Below are positions 10,711-19,969 of a stretch of DNA of 64,000 bases, piece by piece (position 1 is the first letter of the stretch; each line of letters starts with the position of its first letter). The translations under genes were made by a program, and so were the position numbers. The notes below the pieces were generated by a model that did not search any database, was not told where the DNA came from, and saw only the letters and a list, made by a program, of their open reading frames with translations. The stretch spans positions 62,001 to 126,000 of the forward strand of contig CAWENQ010000008.1 of the NCBI GenBank assembly GCA_963810485.1, written 5' to 3'. This DNA is from DATKFM01 sp963810485. Its GTDB lineage: Bacteria; Pseudomonadota; Alphaproteobacteria; Dongiales; Dongiaceae.

Positions 10711-11661
10711 ATGGCGGCGCTCCGGGAGCTGGATTGGGAGGATCTGAGGCTGTTCTTGGCTGTAGCCCGGGCGGGGACGCTTTCTGGGGCCGCGCGGAAA
10801 ATCCGGGTCAGCCAGCCGACGCTAGGCCGGCGGGTTCGTCGCCTGGAAGCGGCCTATGGGCAGGACCTTTTTCAACGCCGGCCTGACGGATTCACGCTGA
10901 CGGCGGCGGGCTCGGCGCTGCTGGCTGATGCCGAGGCCATGGATGCGGCGGCGGCCAGGCTGGCGCTGCGGCGCGCCGGCGCCGATCCCGCGCCGACTGG
11001 CACGGTGCGCATCGCCTCCGGCGAATGGATGGCGCGGTTCTTTGCCGGATCTGCGCCGGAATTGCAGGCGGCGCTGCCTGATATCGAGTTGGAACTGGTG
11101 GCGGCCCAGCAATATGCCAATTTGTCCCGGCGCGAAGCAGACATCGCCCTGCGCAACCAAATGCCCGATGCGGGCGCGCTCTATGTGCGGCAGCTCAAGG
11201 GCTTTGCCTATGCGGTCTATGGTAGCCGGGCTTACGTGGAACGAACCCCGGCGGCGGCAGACGAGGCTCGCTATCGGGCTTGTTCCTGGATCGGCTTCGA
11301 CGACTCCCTCGCCCATATGCCGACGGCGCGCTGGCTGGCGTCGAAACGGGATGGGCGCCAGCCGGAGTTGCGTTGCAGCCGCGCGATGCTGGTCATGGAC
11401 GGGGTGCGGGCCGGCGCGGGCCTCGGCGTGCTCGCCTGCGTGGCCGGCGACGAGGATCCGGCGTTGCGGCGGCTGACGCCGCCGATCGCCGAACTGTCCG
11501 GCCAGCCGCTGTATCTGGTGGTGCACCGGGATTTGCGGGCCGTGCCTCGCATCCGCGCCACTTCATCGGCGATTGTGGCGCTGATGGCACGGCACCGGGC
11601 ACGGCTGGACGGCAAAATTTTGCCCGATCTTTCAAACGCCCAGGGGGCACACAATATGTAA
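10711..11661 (+). CDS. LysR-family transcriptional regulator
   Basis: A 316-residue regulator with an N-terminal winged helix-turn-helix: 'LRLFLAVARAGTLSGAARKIRVSQPTLGRRVRRLEAAYG' minus the usual small variations, residues about 12-50. A periplasmic-binding-like effector domain follows from about residue 95. The effector is unknown. It is divergent from the DUF1127-like gene, with an inverted repeat close to its own start, so negative autoregulation is plausible. Confidence 0.92.
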   Translation: MAALRELDWEDLRLFLAVARAGTLSGAARKIRVSQPTLGRRVRRLEAAYGQDLFQRRPDGFTLTAAGSALLADAEAMDAAAARLALRRAGADPAPTGTVRIASGEWMARFFAGSAPELQAALPDIELELVAAQQYANLSRREADIALRNQMPDAGALYVRQLKGFAYAVYGSRAYVERTPAAADEARYRACSWIGFDDSLAHMPTARWLASKRDGRQPELRCSRAMLVMDGVRAGAGLGVLACVAGDEDPALRRLTPPIAELSGQPLYLVVHRDLRAVPRIRATSSAIVALMARHRARLDGKILPDLSNAQGAHNM

Positions 11662-11704
11662 GCTCGCCATTGGATTTGATGGCCCTATTGCGGGATAATC
11701 CGGA

Positions 11705-12022
11705 ATGGATCGTTTCAACGCCGACCGCTTGAGGATATGGCGATTGTCGCGCTGGCAGACCGGTTTGCTGGCGGCGCTGGTCATCGCCCTCGGCCTGGCT
11801 GTCGCCGGCGTGGCGACGGTCCTGGTGGTGATCATCACGCCAATCTTCCTGGCCATCGCCCTGGCGCTGAAATATTTCGGCCGGCCATCGGAGAAGCGTG
11901 GGGGTTTCGCGGGGCGGGGCAAGGTCATCGATGCCGACTATGAAATCGTCGCCGTCGAAAGCGACGGCGAGGCGGTTCGGCCCGTCCGGGAATTCAAGAA
12001 GACGGGAACGCACAACGATTAG
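11705..12022 (+). CDS. Small membrane protein of unknown function
   Basis: A 105-residue protein with one long or two closely spaced membrane segments at about residues 19-55 (LLAALVIALGLAVAGVATVL, then VVIITPIFLAIALALKYF). A charged C-terminal tail follows, rich in Asp and Glu. No family recognised. It follows the LysR gene by 43 bp and may be co-transcribed. GGCGCC-TCCT-GGCGCC at 12026-12041, just past the stop, can form a hairpin but has no T-run. Confidence 0.65.
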   Translation: MDRFNADRLRIWRLSRWQTGLLAALVIALGLAVAGVATVLVVIITPIFLAIALALKYFGRPSEKRGGFAGRGKVIDADYEIVAVESDGEAVRPVREFKKTGTHND

Positions 12023-12180
12023 GCAGGCGCCTCCTGGCGCCGATACCAGCTATGCGTACATATTAGCTGGGATTCTTTTACAGCCGGCCTTCCCGCAATC
12101 AGAATAGAGACGAAACAAATCCGGCCGGGCCGCGAGGCCCAGCGCCATCGCTATCCGTCGGGCCGCTTCCGGTCCGGAAG

Positions 12181-12210
12181 CAGACATCGCCAAACCAGAC
12201 ATCGCCAAAC
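12181..12210. repeat. 15-bp perfect tandem duplication upstream of the aldo/keto reductase
   Basis: CAGACATCGCCAAAC occurs twice head to tail (12181-12195 and 12196-12210), ending 25 bp before the reductase start codon. It could be an operator or a replication slippage product. Otherwise the 12023-12235 gap holds no further recognisable gene. Confidence 0.6.
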
Positions 12211-12235
12211 GAGACAACGAAGGAAAGCTGCAGCC

Positions 12236-13267
12236 ATGGAACAAAGACTGCTTGGTGGATCGGGATTCAAGGTCCCCGTGCTCAGCCTCGGCACGGGCAC
12301 ATTCGGCGGCGGCACCGACTTTTTCCGCGCCTGGGGCTCGACCGACGCGGAGGGCGCGACCCGGCTCATCGATATCTGCCTGGACGCCGGCCTCAACATG
12401 TTCGACAGCGCCGACATCTACTCCAAGGGTCTCGCCGAGGAAGTGCTGGGCAAGGCGATCGCCGGCCGGCGGGACAAGGTGATCATCTCCACCAAGGCGA
12501 CTTTCGATTTCGGTCCCGGGCCGAACGATGTGGGATCGTCGCGCCATCATCTGCTGCGCGCGGTCGAGGGCAGCCTGCGCCGTCTGGGCACCGACTACAT
12601 TGATTTGTTCCAGCTCCACGGCTTCGATGCGCTGACTCCGATAGAAGAAACTTTGGGCGCACTCGATGACCTCGTGCGCGCCGGCAAGATCCGCTACATT
12701 GGCTGCTCGAATTTCTCCGGCTGGCATCTGATGAAGTCGCTGGCGATCTCGGAGAAGTACGGCCTCGCACGGCATGTGGCGCACCAGGCCTACTATTCGC
12801 TGATTGGGCGCGAATATGAGTGGGAGCTGATGCCCCTGGCGCTGGACCAGAAGATCGGCACCGTGGTCTGGAGCCCGTTGGGCTGGGGCCGCCTCACCGG
12901 CAAGATCGGCCGCGGCAAGCTCTTGCCGAAGGAGAGCCGGCTGCATGAGACGGCGGCGGACGGACCGCCGGTGACCGACGAGCACCTCTACCGGGTCACC
13001 GATGCGCTCGACGATATCGCGCACGAGACCGGCAAGACCGTGCCGCAGATCGCGCTGAACTGGCTGCTGCAGCGGCCGACCATTGCCAATGTCATCGTCG
13101 GGGCGCGCAACGAGGAGCAGCTCAAGGCCAATCTCGGCGCTATCGGCTGGAACCTGACGCCGGCGCAGATGTCGGTGCTGGATGACGCCAGCAAGACAAC
13201 GCTGATCTATCCCTATTGGCACCAGCGCGGCTTCGCCGAGCGCAACCCGCCGCCGGTGCCGGTGTAG
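12236..13267 (+). CDS. Aldo/keto reductase
   Basis: A 343-residue NADPH-dependent oxidoreductase of the AKR superfamily, TIM-barrel type. Catalytic residues visible: Asp and Tyr in 'MFDSADIYSKGLAEEVLG', Lys in 'VIISTKATF', and His in 'DLFQLHGFD'. The C-terminal nucleotide-binding motif is 'NVIVGARNEEQLKANLGA'. Substrate unknown; the sequence is of the broad YajO/general-stress type. It ends just before the convergent end of the large RTX gene. Confidence 0.93.
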   Translation: MEQRLLGGSGFKVPVLSLGTGTFGGGTDFFRAWGSTDAEGATRLIDICLDAGLNMFDSADIYSKGLAEEVLGKAIAGRRDKVIISTKATFDFGPGPNDVGSSRHHLLRAVEGSLRRLGTDYIDLFQLHGFDALTPIEETLGALDDLVRAGKIRYIGCSNFSGWHLMKSLAISEKYGLARHVAHQAYYSLIGREYEWELMPLALDQKIGTVVWSPLGWGRLTGKIGRGKLLPKESRLHETAADGPPVTDEHLYRVTDALDDIAHETGKTVPQIALNWLLQRPTIANVIVGARNEEQLKANLGAIGWNLTPAQMSVLDDASKTTLIYPYWHQRGFAERNPPPVPV

Positions 13268-13299
13268 GCGAAGGGAACCGCGCGGAGTTCGCGGGACCG

Positions 13300-16200
13300 C
13301 TACAGCGATCCCACGAACACGTCGTCGGTCGCCGCATTGCCGGCGGTGAGACCGGTCGTATCCGGCATGTCCTTGAAGGTCAGGACAGTAACGGAGAAGC
13401 CGACATTGACCCGTACCTCAACGTCATTGCCGACGTCGACGAAGGTCACGAGGCCGGCGCGCTGCGCGGTCGCGATGCCGCGGCTGTCGAACAGCGCGTC
13501 CAGATTGATAACATCCTGGTTGATGCCGCCGGCGGTCCTGTCGAAGCCGCTGACCATGTCGGTAGCGTCGAGGATGTCCCTGTAGATCATCAGGTCCTTG
13601 CCGCCGCCGAGCGAGATCGTGTCCGCGGCCTGGCCGCCGATAACAGTGTCGTTGCCGTCGCCGGCGGCGATCAGATCCGCCCCCAATCCGCCGGTGATGG
13701 CGTCGTCGCCGTTGCCGCCATCGAGACGTGTCGTTGCCGTTGCCGCCACCGGCGGTGATGACGTCATTGCCGTCGCCGCCGCTGAGGGAATCGGCCACCG
13801 GCGAGCCGCGCAGCGTATCGTTCCCCGCGCCGCCCTCGACACGGATGGTCGATTGCGCCTCGCTGGTGAAGAAATCGTTGCCGCCGCCCAGGAAGATGCC
13901 GGCGTTCCCGGATGTGCCGTTGGTGAAGGATCCTTTCACGAGCACGACATCGTCGCCTGATCCATCGGCCGGATTGCTGCTGTCGGCATAGAACTGCACG
14001 CCGCCATTGATGCCGAGATTGGGGTTGTTGTTGAGCGAGATGATGATGTTGTCGTTGCCGGCGCCACCTTCGAGCTGAATCGCAGCAAAGACGCTGTTGT
14101 AGATGATATCGAGGCTGTCGTTGCCGTCGCCGCCGAGCGCGACGGCGCCGTCATCGTCGCGCATCTTGTCGTTGCCGGCCCCGCCTTCGAGGATGTCGGC
14201 GCCCGGGCCGCCTTCGAGTGAATCCCGGCCGGAAAGCCCACGCAATGTGTCGGCGCCGCTGCCGCCGAACAGCGAGTCGTTGCCGCCCCCGTCATTGCCG
14301 ATCGCGACGCTGATAGTCTCGTCCACCTGCAGCGTGTCAGGCGTCAAATCGTCAGGCCCTTGATCGGTGACGATGGCGCTGGCCGTCAATTCGAATGGCG
14401 CGGTGCCGGGCTCGACAATGAGCAGCAGGCCTTCCAACTCGGCTGGGCTCAATGTCCAGCTACCATCGCTGTTCTTGGTGCCGGCCGAGAGGATGGCGCT
14501 GCTGGGAAGCCCGGTGATCAGGACCTCCAGGGATTCCGAGCCGTCGGTGTCCGTGACAATGGCCGTGATGTTCAGCAGCGCCGCCTGCCCGCCGCTGGCG
14601 GGATCACCGATCAGCAGGTCGTTGCCTTCGAGGCCGCTGATCCGGTCATTGCCGTCGCCGCCGACGAGCGTGTCGTTCCCCTGGGTGCCATTGATCGTCT
14701 TGTTGGCGGCCGCCACGACCAGGATGTCCGGCACGATGAATATCGGCTGGTCGGCGATCGGCGTGACCGTCACGGCCAGCGAAGCCCGTCTGCGACGCTC
14801 GATCGCCGGGTCCGGACAGGCGCGGTTCCCGGCTGGTCGCGGTCACCGTCAGCGTGAAATCGTCGCTGCTATCAGGGGGCGGCGTGAGGGTGAGTCCGGC
14901 CAGCTGGGCCGGCGTCAGCGTCCAGGAGCCATCGGCATTCTTGGCGCCCGCGGACAACAGGGCCCCTGCGGGCACACCCGTGATGGCAATCGTAACCACT
15001 TCGGCGGGATCGGTGACGACGACCTCGATATCCAGCGGGATGGCCGTATCCTCGGTGCCTGTCGCCGGCTGCAGGATCAGGACCGGCGCGTCCGGCGAGG
15101 GCAGAACGGTGATTGTCACGGTGGCGGGATTGCTGGCGGCGGCGCCGTCGCTTGCCTGGTAGGTGAATTTATCGACGCCGTTGAAGTTCGCATTGGGCGT
15201 GTAGGTATAGGTGCCATCGCTGCTGAGTTGGAGCGTGCCGTTATCGGGGCCGTCGACCAGGGCGGCCGTCAGCTTGTCGCCGTCGAGGTCGTTGTCATTG
15301 CCGAGCACGCTGCCGCTGACGGCAACGTCTTCGTCCGTGAGTGCCGCATCGTTTGCCGCGACAGGCGCATCGTTGACCGGCAGCACCGTGATGGTGACGG
15401 TGGCAGTATTGCTGTCGAGGGGGCTGTCGTCGCTGGCCTGGTAAGTGAAGGTGTCCGTGCCGTTAAAGTCCGCGTCGGGCGTATAGCTGAAGGTGCCGTC
15501 GTCGTTGAATATCAGCGTGCCGTTGTCAGGACCGTCGACCAATATCGCCGTCAGCTTGTCGCCGTCGGCATCGGAGTCATTGCCGAGAACGCTGCCATTG
15601 ACGGCTGTGTCTTCCTTCGTGACGACGGCGTCATCAACCGCGACCGGCAAATCGTTGGTCCCGCCGACGGTGATCGTCACCGTGGCGAGGTTACTATCAG
15701 CCGTGCCGTCATTCACCTTGTAGGTGAACACGTCGACGCCATTGAAATCCGCGTCGGGCGTATAGGTCATGGTGCCGTCGGCGTTGACCTGCAGCGTGCC
15801 GTTGTCCGGCCCGTCAATCACCTGCACTGTCAGCTTGTCGCCATCAGCATCGAAGTCATTGCTGCGGACGTCGCTGGTTACCGGCGTATCCTCGTCCGTC
15901 GCCTTGTTGTCGTCGCGGGCGATGGGCGGGTCGTTGACGGGATTCACTGAAATCACGACCGTGGCGACATTGCCGTCAACGCTGCCATCGTTCGTCTGAT
16001 AGGTGAACTTGTCCGTGCCGTTGAAATCGGCGTCGGGTGTGTAGGTGAAGGTGGCGTCGGCATTGAATAGCAACGCGCCATGCTGCGGCCCGTCGATCAG
16101 CGTCGCCGTCAGCGTGTCGCTGTCGGGGTCGTTGTCATTGCCGAGGACGCTGCCGCTGACGGCAACGTCTTCATCCGTCGTCACCGCGTCATCAACGGCG

Positions 16201-18431
16201 ATCGGGGCGTCATTGACCGGGACTACCGCGATGACGACCGTGGCGACGTTGCTGCCGACCTTGCCGTCATCGGCCCGGTAGGTGAACTGGTCCGTGCCGT
16301 TGAAGTCTGCATTGGGCGTGTAACTGTAGGTGCCATCGGCATTGAACTGGAGCGTGCCGTTGACCGGGCCATCCACCAGCGTCGCCGTCAGCTTGTCGCC
16401 GTCGCCGTCGGTGTCATTGCCCAGCACGCTGCCGTTGACAGCGACGTCTTCATCTGTGATCGCGCTGTCATCCGCCGCAACCGGCGCGTCGTTGACCGGA
16501 TTGACAGTTACGGTGACGGTCGCGGTCGCGGTGCCGCCCTTCCCGTCATCCACCTGGTAGATGAACTCATCGACACCGTTAAAGTCGGGATTCGGCGTGT
16601 AAGTGAAGGTGCCATCGGCATTGAATTGCAGCGTGCCGTTGTCCGGGTCGTCGATCAGCAGCGCAGTCAGATCGTTGCCGTCAGGGTCACTGTCATTGCC
16701 GAGCACGCTGCCGCTGACAGCAACGTCTTCGTCGGTAACCACAGCGTCGTTCACTGCGATGGGGTCATCATTGACCGGAAGGACAGTGATGAACACGGTG
16801 GCAGGATTGCTGCCGGCGGAGCCGTCATTTGCCTGGTAGGTGAACTTGTCGATGCCGTTGAAGTCCGCGTCGGGCGTGTAGCTGAAGCTGCCGTCGGCAT
16901 TGAGCTGCAGCGTGCCGTGCTCGGGGCCGGCGATCAGCACCGCCGTCAGCTGATCGCCATCGGGATCCGCATCATTGCCGAGTATGCTCCCTTCAATGCC
17001 GACATCTTCGTCTGTGACAAACACGTCATTGGCCGCGACCGGCGGATCATTGATCGGATTGACCGTTACGGTGACGGTTGCGGTCGCGGTGCCGCCATTC
17101 CCGTCATCGGCCTGGTAGGTGAACTTGTCGATGCCGTTGAAGTCCGCGTTCGGCGTATAGGTGAAAGTGCCATCGGCGTTGAAAAGGACGGAACCGTTAT
17201 CAGGGCCATCGACCAGCGATGCCGTGAGTTTGTCGCCCTCGGCGTCGTTGTCATTGCCGAGCACAGCACCGCTGACGGCGACATCCTCGTCGGTCACGAC
17301 CGAATCGTCAGCCGCTGATGGCGGGTCGTTGATCGGGTTAACGGTCAGAGTGACGGTGGCGGTATTGCTGCCGGCCGTGCCGTCGTTTGCCTGGTAGGTG
17401 AACTTGTCCGTGCCGTTGAAGTCCGCATCGGGCGTGTAGGTAAAACTGCCGTCGGCATTGAGCTGCAGCGTGCCGTGCTCCGGGCCGGCGATCAGCGACG
17501 CCGTCAGCTTGTCGCCGTCGGGGTCGCTGTCGTTGCCGAGCACGCTGCCGGTGACGGCGACGTCCTCGTCGGTTGTGAAAGCGTCATCCGTTGCGGCCGG
17601 CGGATCGTTTACCGGGTTTACGGTTACGGTGACTGTCGCCGTGGCCGTGCCGCCATGGCTGTCCTTCACCGTATAGGTGATGGTATCCGTGCCGCTGAAG
17701 TCCGGGGCCGGCGTATAGGTGAGCGTACCGTCATCGTTGATGACGACAGTGCCGTTGCCGGCGCTGGCGGACTCGACGGTCAGGTCGCCGCCATCATTGG
17801 CTTGGTCATTGGCGAGAATGGCGACTGTCACAGCAGCGTCTTCGTCCGTGAGCGCGCTATCGTCGATGGCGATCGGCGGCGGAATGGGCGCGATCGTCTC
17901 TCCCAGCTCAACGGGAAATGGCAGAAAGGTCTGGACCTGTGGTGAGGTTGCGTATTCGAGGCTCGTCGCGGCCAGCCCGCCGGACGGCTGGCTCTGTTGC
18001 CCTAACTCGGGCGCGTCTGTGAAGGGCGTGAAGCCGCCGCTCGACTCCGGAATCTCCGGCTGCTTGCTCGCGGACTGCGCTGGATCCTGGCCGCCGGGAC
18101 GACCCAGCAAAGCGTCCGGAAAGATGGTTTCGCCCTGCGGTGAGACGAAGAGGGGTAAATCTTCCTGCCGGAGACCCTCGAGGTAGCCGACGAGGATGAC
18201 CTCCCCGCCATTGATGGTCAGGACGAGATCATCGCCGCGCACCGCAGTTTCGGCGACGTTCGGATCGAACGCGAACTGCGCCTTCTCGATCCCCGTGAGG
18301 TCGATCACGACAAGCTCGCCGGATCGTGGAAGCGGGATCAGCGCGGCGTCATCGATTGGCACCACGGTTTCAAGGGCAACGCGCGAGGTCAACTCATTGA
18401 CGGTGACTTCAGGCCTGGAATCTACGAACAT
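13300..18431 (-). CDS. Giant tandem-repeat RTX-type secreted protein (frame broken twice)
   Basis: About 1709 residues once two single-base insertions (about 14775-14825 and at 13726) are removed. Order: an N-terminal unique region of about 185 residues; ten cadherin/VCBS-like repeats of about 93 residues (consensus TDEDVAVSGSVLGND, LTA, DGTFTYTPDADFNGTDKFTY, ATVTITVNPVNDPP); two further Ig-like modules carrying 'DGSWTLTPAQLAGL'; then RTX calcium-binding nonapeptides (GGDGNDRISG, GGSGADTL, GGNGDDAITGG); and a short C-terminal region. There is no Sec signal. This is the architecture of type I-secreted adhesins or surface proteins, folded by external calcium. No type I transporter genes are in the window. 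Convergent with the aldo/keto reductase. Confidence 0.88.
15085..17875 (-). repeat. Ten coding tandem repeats of about 279 bp
   Basis: Successive units each encode about 93 residues starting at the DDA-x-x-TDED-x-AV segment and ending in NPVNDPP. Units are clearly homologous but not identical, so they are old duplications under selection. Some neighbours share longer blocks (units 2 and 4 both have IAGPEHGTLQLNADGSF). The repeats also create long spurious plus-strand open frames, which are not annotated. Confidence 0.9.
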
Positions 18432-18619
18432 TTCTCAATCATCCGCCCGCCGGTCATTCTCTCATCCCCTGCAGGCTGCAGTCCGGAGCGATGCCCAATT
18501 CCTGATTTTGTTCCTGATATGGCGATGTTGCAAAGCTGTTTGCACCGGGACCAGCATCTGCGTACGTGGCCGACTCCTGCCAGCGTCATACTTGTGTGGT
18601 GCCGATGTCAGTCGCTGCA

Positions 18620-18637
18620 ATTGGACGATGGTCCAAT
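18620..18637. promoter_or_regulatory. Inverted repeat upstream of the RTX gene
   Basis: ATTGGAC-GATG-GTCCAAT is a perfect 7-bp inverted repeat with a 4-nt centre, about 190 bp upstream of the RTX start and within the 289-bp gap between that gene and yaiI. It could be an operator for the RTX gene. Nothing else was recognised in the gap 18432-18720. Confidence 0.4.
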
Positions 18638-18720
18638 CCGCGCCAACCGGGTGGGCGTGCTGCCGCGCTTCGATCCGCGCTCAAATATGGTTAATGCCGG
18701 AGGAGCCGGCGGTAGAGGGC

Positions 18721-19188
18721 TCAGCCGTAACCGGCGCGCTTCAGCCGCACGATCGTTTCGTCGAGCGCCGACAGGAAGCGCGAGCGGTCGCGGGCGGCGA
18801 AGGGCTTGGGGCCGCTGGTGACCTCGCCCATGGCGCGCAGGTCCTGCATCAGGTTGCGGGTGGCCAGCGCCATGCCGACGGAGGACGCGGTGAAGGGCTT
18901 GCCGCTGTTGCCAATGACTTCAGCGCCCGCTTTCACGCAGCGGCTGGCCAGCGGGATGTCAGAGGTGATGACGATGGCGCCCGGCGCTGCCCGCTCCGCG
19001 ATCCAGTTGTCCGCGGCGTCGAAGCCGCCATCGACGATCACGCGCTCGATCAGCGGCGATTGCGGCACCTGCATGAAGCTGTTGGCCACCACTGATACTT
19101 TGAGGCCATAGCGGCCAGCGACCCGGTAGATCTCGTCCTTCACCGGGCAGGCATCGGCATCAATGTAGATCTGGATCGGGCCGGACAT
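18721..19188 (-). CDS. yaiI: YaiI/YqxD family protein (UPF0178)
   Basis: A 155-residue protein with the family hallmarks 'IYIDADACPVKDEIYRVA', 'VVANS', 'ADNWIAERA', 'VITSDIPLA' and 'GKPFT'. The family is PIN-like, with conserved acidic residues, and has been proposed to be a nuclease. Its cellular role is not settled. It lies downstream on the same strand of a 25-codon ORF and a terminator-like hairpin (19219-19246), which may form its leader. Confidence 0.93.
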   Translation of the reverse strand: MSGPIQIYIDADACPVKDEIYRVAGRYGLKVSVVANSFMQVPQSPLIERVIVDGGFDAADNWIAERAAPGAIVITSDIPLASRCVKAGAEVIGNSGKPFTASSVGMALATRNLMQDLRAMGEVTSGPKPFAARDRSRFLSALDETIVRLKRAGYG

Positions 19189-19218
19189 GGGATTTGTCGG
19201 TTTCAGCCGGAAACCAAA

Positions 19219-19246
19219 GAAGGGCCGCCCTAACGGACGGCCCTTC
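19219..19246 (-). terminator. Terminator-like hairpin between the micro-ORF and yaiI
   Basis: On the minus strand GAAGGGCCGTCC-GTTA-GGGCGGCCCTTC forms a stem of 12 with one imperfect pair and a 4-nt loop. It is followed by CTTTGGTTT, a modest U-rich tract. It sits after the micro-ORF (stop at 19292) and 30 bp before the yaiI start, so it could end the short transcript or act as an attenuator for yaiI. Confidence 0.6.
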
Positions 19247-19291
19247 CATTGTCGAACCGCGTTCCGGCGCAGCCGGCCGGAAAAACGCCGG

Positions 19292-19369
19292 TCAGGCGGC
19301 GGAACCCTCGATAGAGGCGAGGATCCAGGTCACCTCACGCGACGACCGCGGACAAAGACAATGAGACAC
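19292..19369 (-). CDS. 25-residue micro-ORF with an exceptionally strong ribosome-binding site
   Basis: GTG start at 19369, TGA at 19292-19294. The peptide begins (M)SHCLCPRSSREVTWILAS. Immediately upstream is AGAAAGGAGGTGATCC (minus strand, 19386-19371), complementary over 16 nt to the conserved 3' end of 16S rRNA. GGAGG is spaced 7 nt from the GTG. Within the ORF, CTGGATCC (codons 14-17) can pair with GATCCAG next to the start, so the start region could be sequestered. A terminator-like hairpin and yaiI follow. It is probably a leader peptide or a small regulatory ORF. Function and conservation are not known to me. Confidence 0.55.
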   Translation of the reverse strand: MSHCLCPRSSREVTWILASIEGSAA

Positions 19370-19510
19370 TGGATCACCTCCTTTCTGTTTGTTGATAGGA
19401 CGCTGATAACATAGAGGTAATTGGAGCGGAAGGGAAGGCCCTTCGGTTGCCGGAGGCTTCCCAACGTCGGGCGGCGGAACTTCGTCCCTTGATCCACATT
19501 CCTTGGAACA

Positions 19511-19927
19511 ATGTCGGACCGCTCAAATCAGCCTCCCCCGAAAGCCGCTACGGCCGAGACCATCCTGGTGGTCGAGCCCGATGTTCTCGTGCGCATGGTG
19601 ATCTCGGACTACCTGCGCGAGTGCGGCTACAAGGTCTTCGAAGCCATCGGTTCGGAGGAGGCGATGGCGATTCTGAAGACCGACAGCAAAGTCGACGCCG
19701 TTTTCGCCGAGGTGAAACTCGAGGGGATGGACGGGTTCGAGCTGGCGCAGTGGATCCGCTCAAACCGCCCTGAAATCGAGGTAATTCTCACTTCCGGACC
19801 GGTCAAGGCAGCGGAGAAAGCCAGCGACCTGTGCGACGATGGCCCCGTGGACAAGCCCTACCATCCCCAGCAGATCGTCAGGCGCCTCAAAATCCTGTTT
19901 GAAAGGCGGCGCCAAACAAAGTCATAA
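19511..19927 (+). CDS. Stand-alone receiver-domain protein with Glu in place of the phospho-Asp
   Basis: A 138-residue single-domain response-regulator-like protein with no output domain. It keeps the receiver fold pattern (ILVVEPDVLVRMVISDYLRECGYKVFEA, 'VILTSG' and 'DKPYHPQQI' with the conserved Lys). The strand that should end in the phospho-acceptor Asp reads DAVFAEVKLEGMDG, so Glu replaces Asp. Such a protein would not be phosphorylated in the usual way and may be locked in one state. It is followed 42 bp later by a paralogue with the normal Asp. Confidence 0.88.
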   Translation: MSDRSNQPPPKAATAETILVVEPDVLVRMVISDYLRECGYKVFEAIGSEEAMAILKTDSKVDAVFAEVKLEGMDGFELAQWIRSNRPEIEVILTSGPVKAAEKASDLCDDGPVDKPYHPQQIVRRLKILFERRRQTKS

Positions 19928-19969
19928 AGCCTTGTCGGAACCTCATACAACCGCAGGCGTTCCTGATTC

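Noticed and set aside
14367..17318. Long plus-strand open frames (up to over 500 codons) opposite the RTX gene
   Set aside because: They arise from the periodic, GC-rich repeats read on the other strand; the minus strand gives the clear VCBS/RTX protein, and the plus-strand products match no family pattern.
15085..17875. CRISPR-like repeat array
   Set aside because: The repeat period is about 279 bp, codon-periodic and protein-coding, with no short identical repeats and unique spacers.
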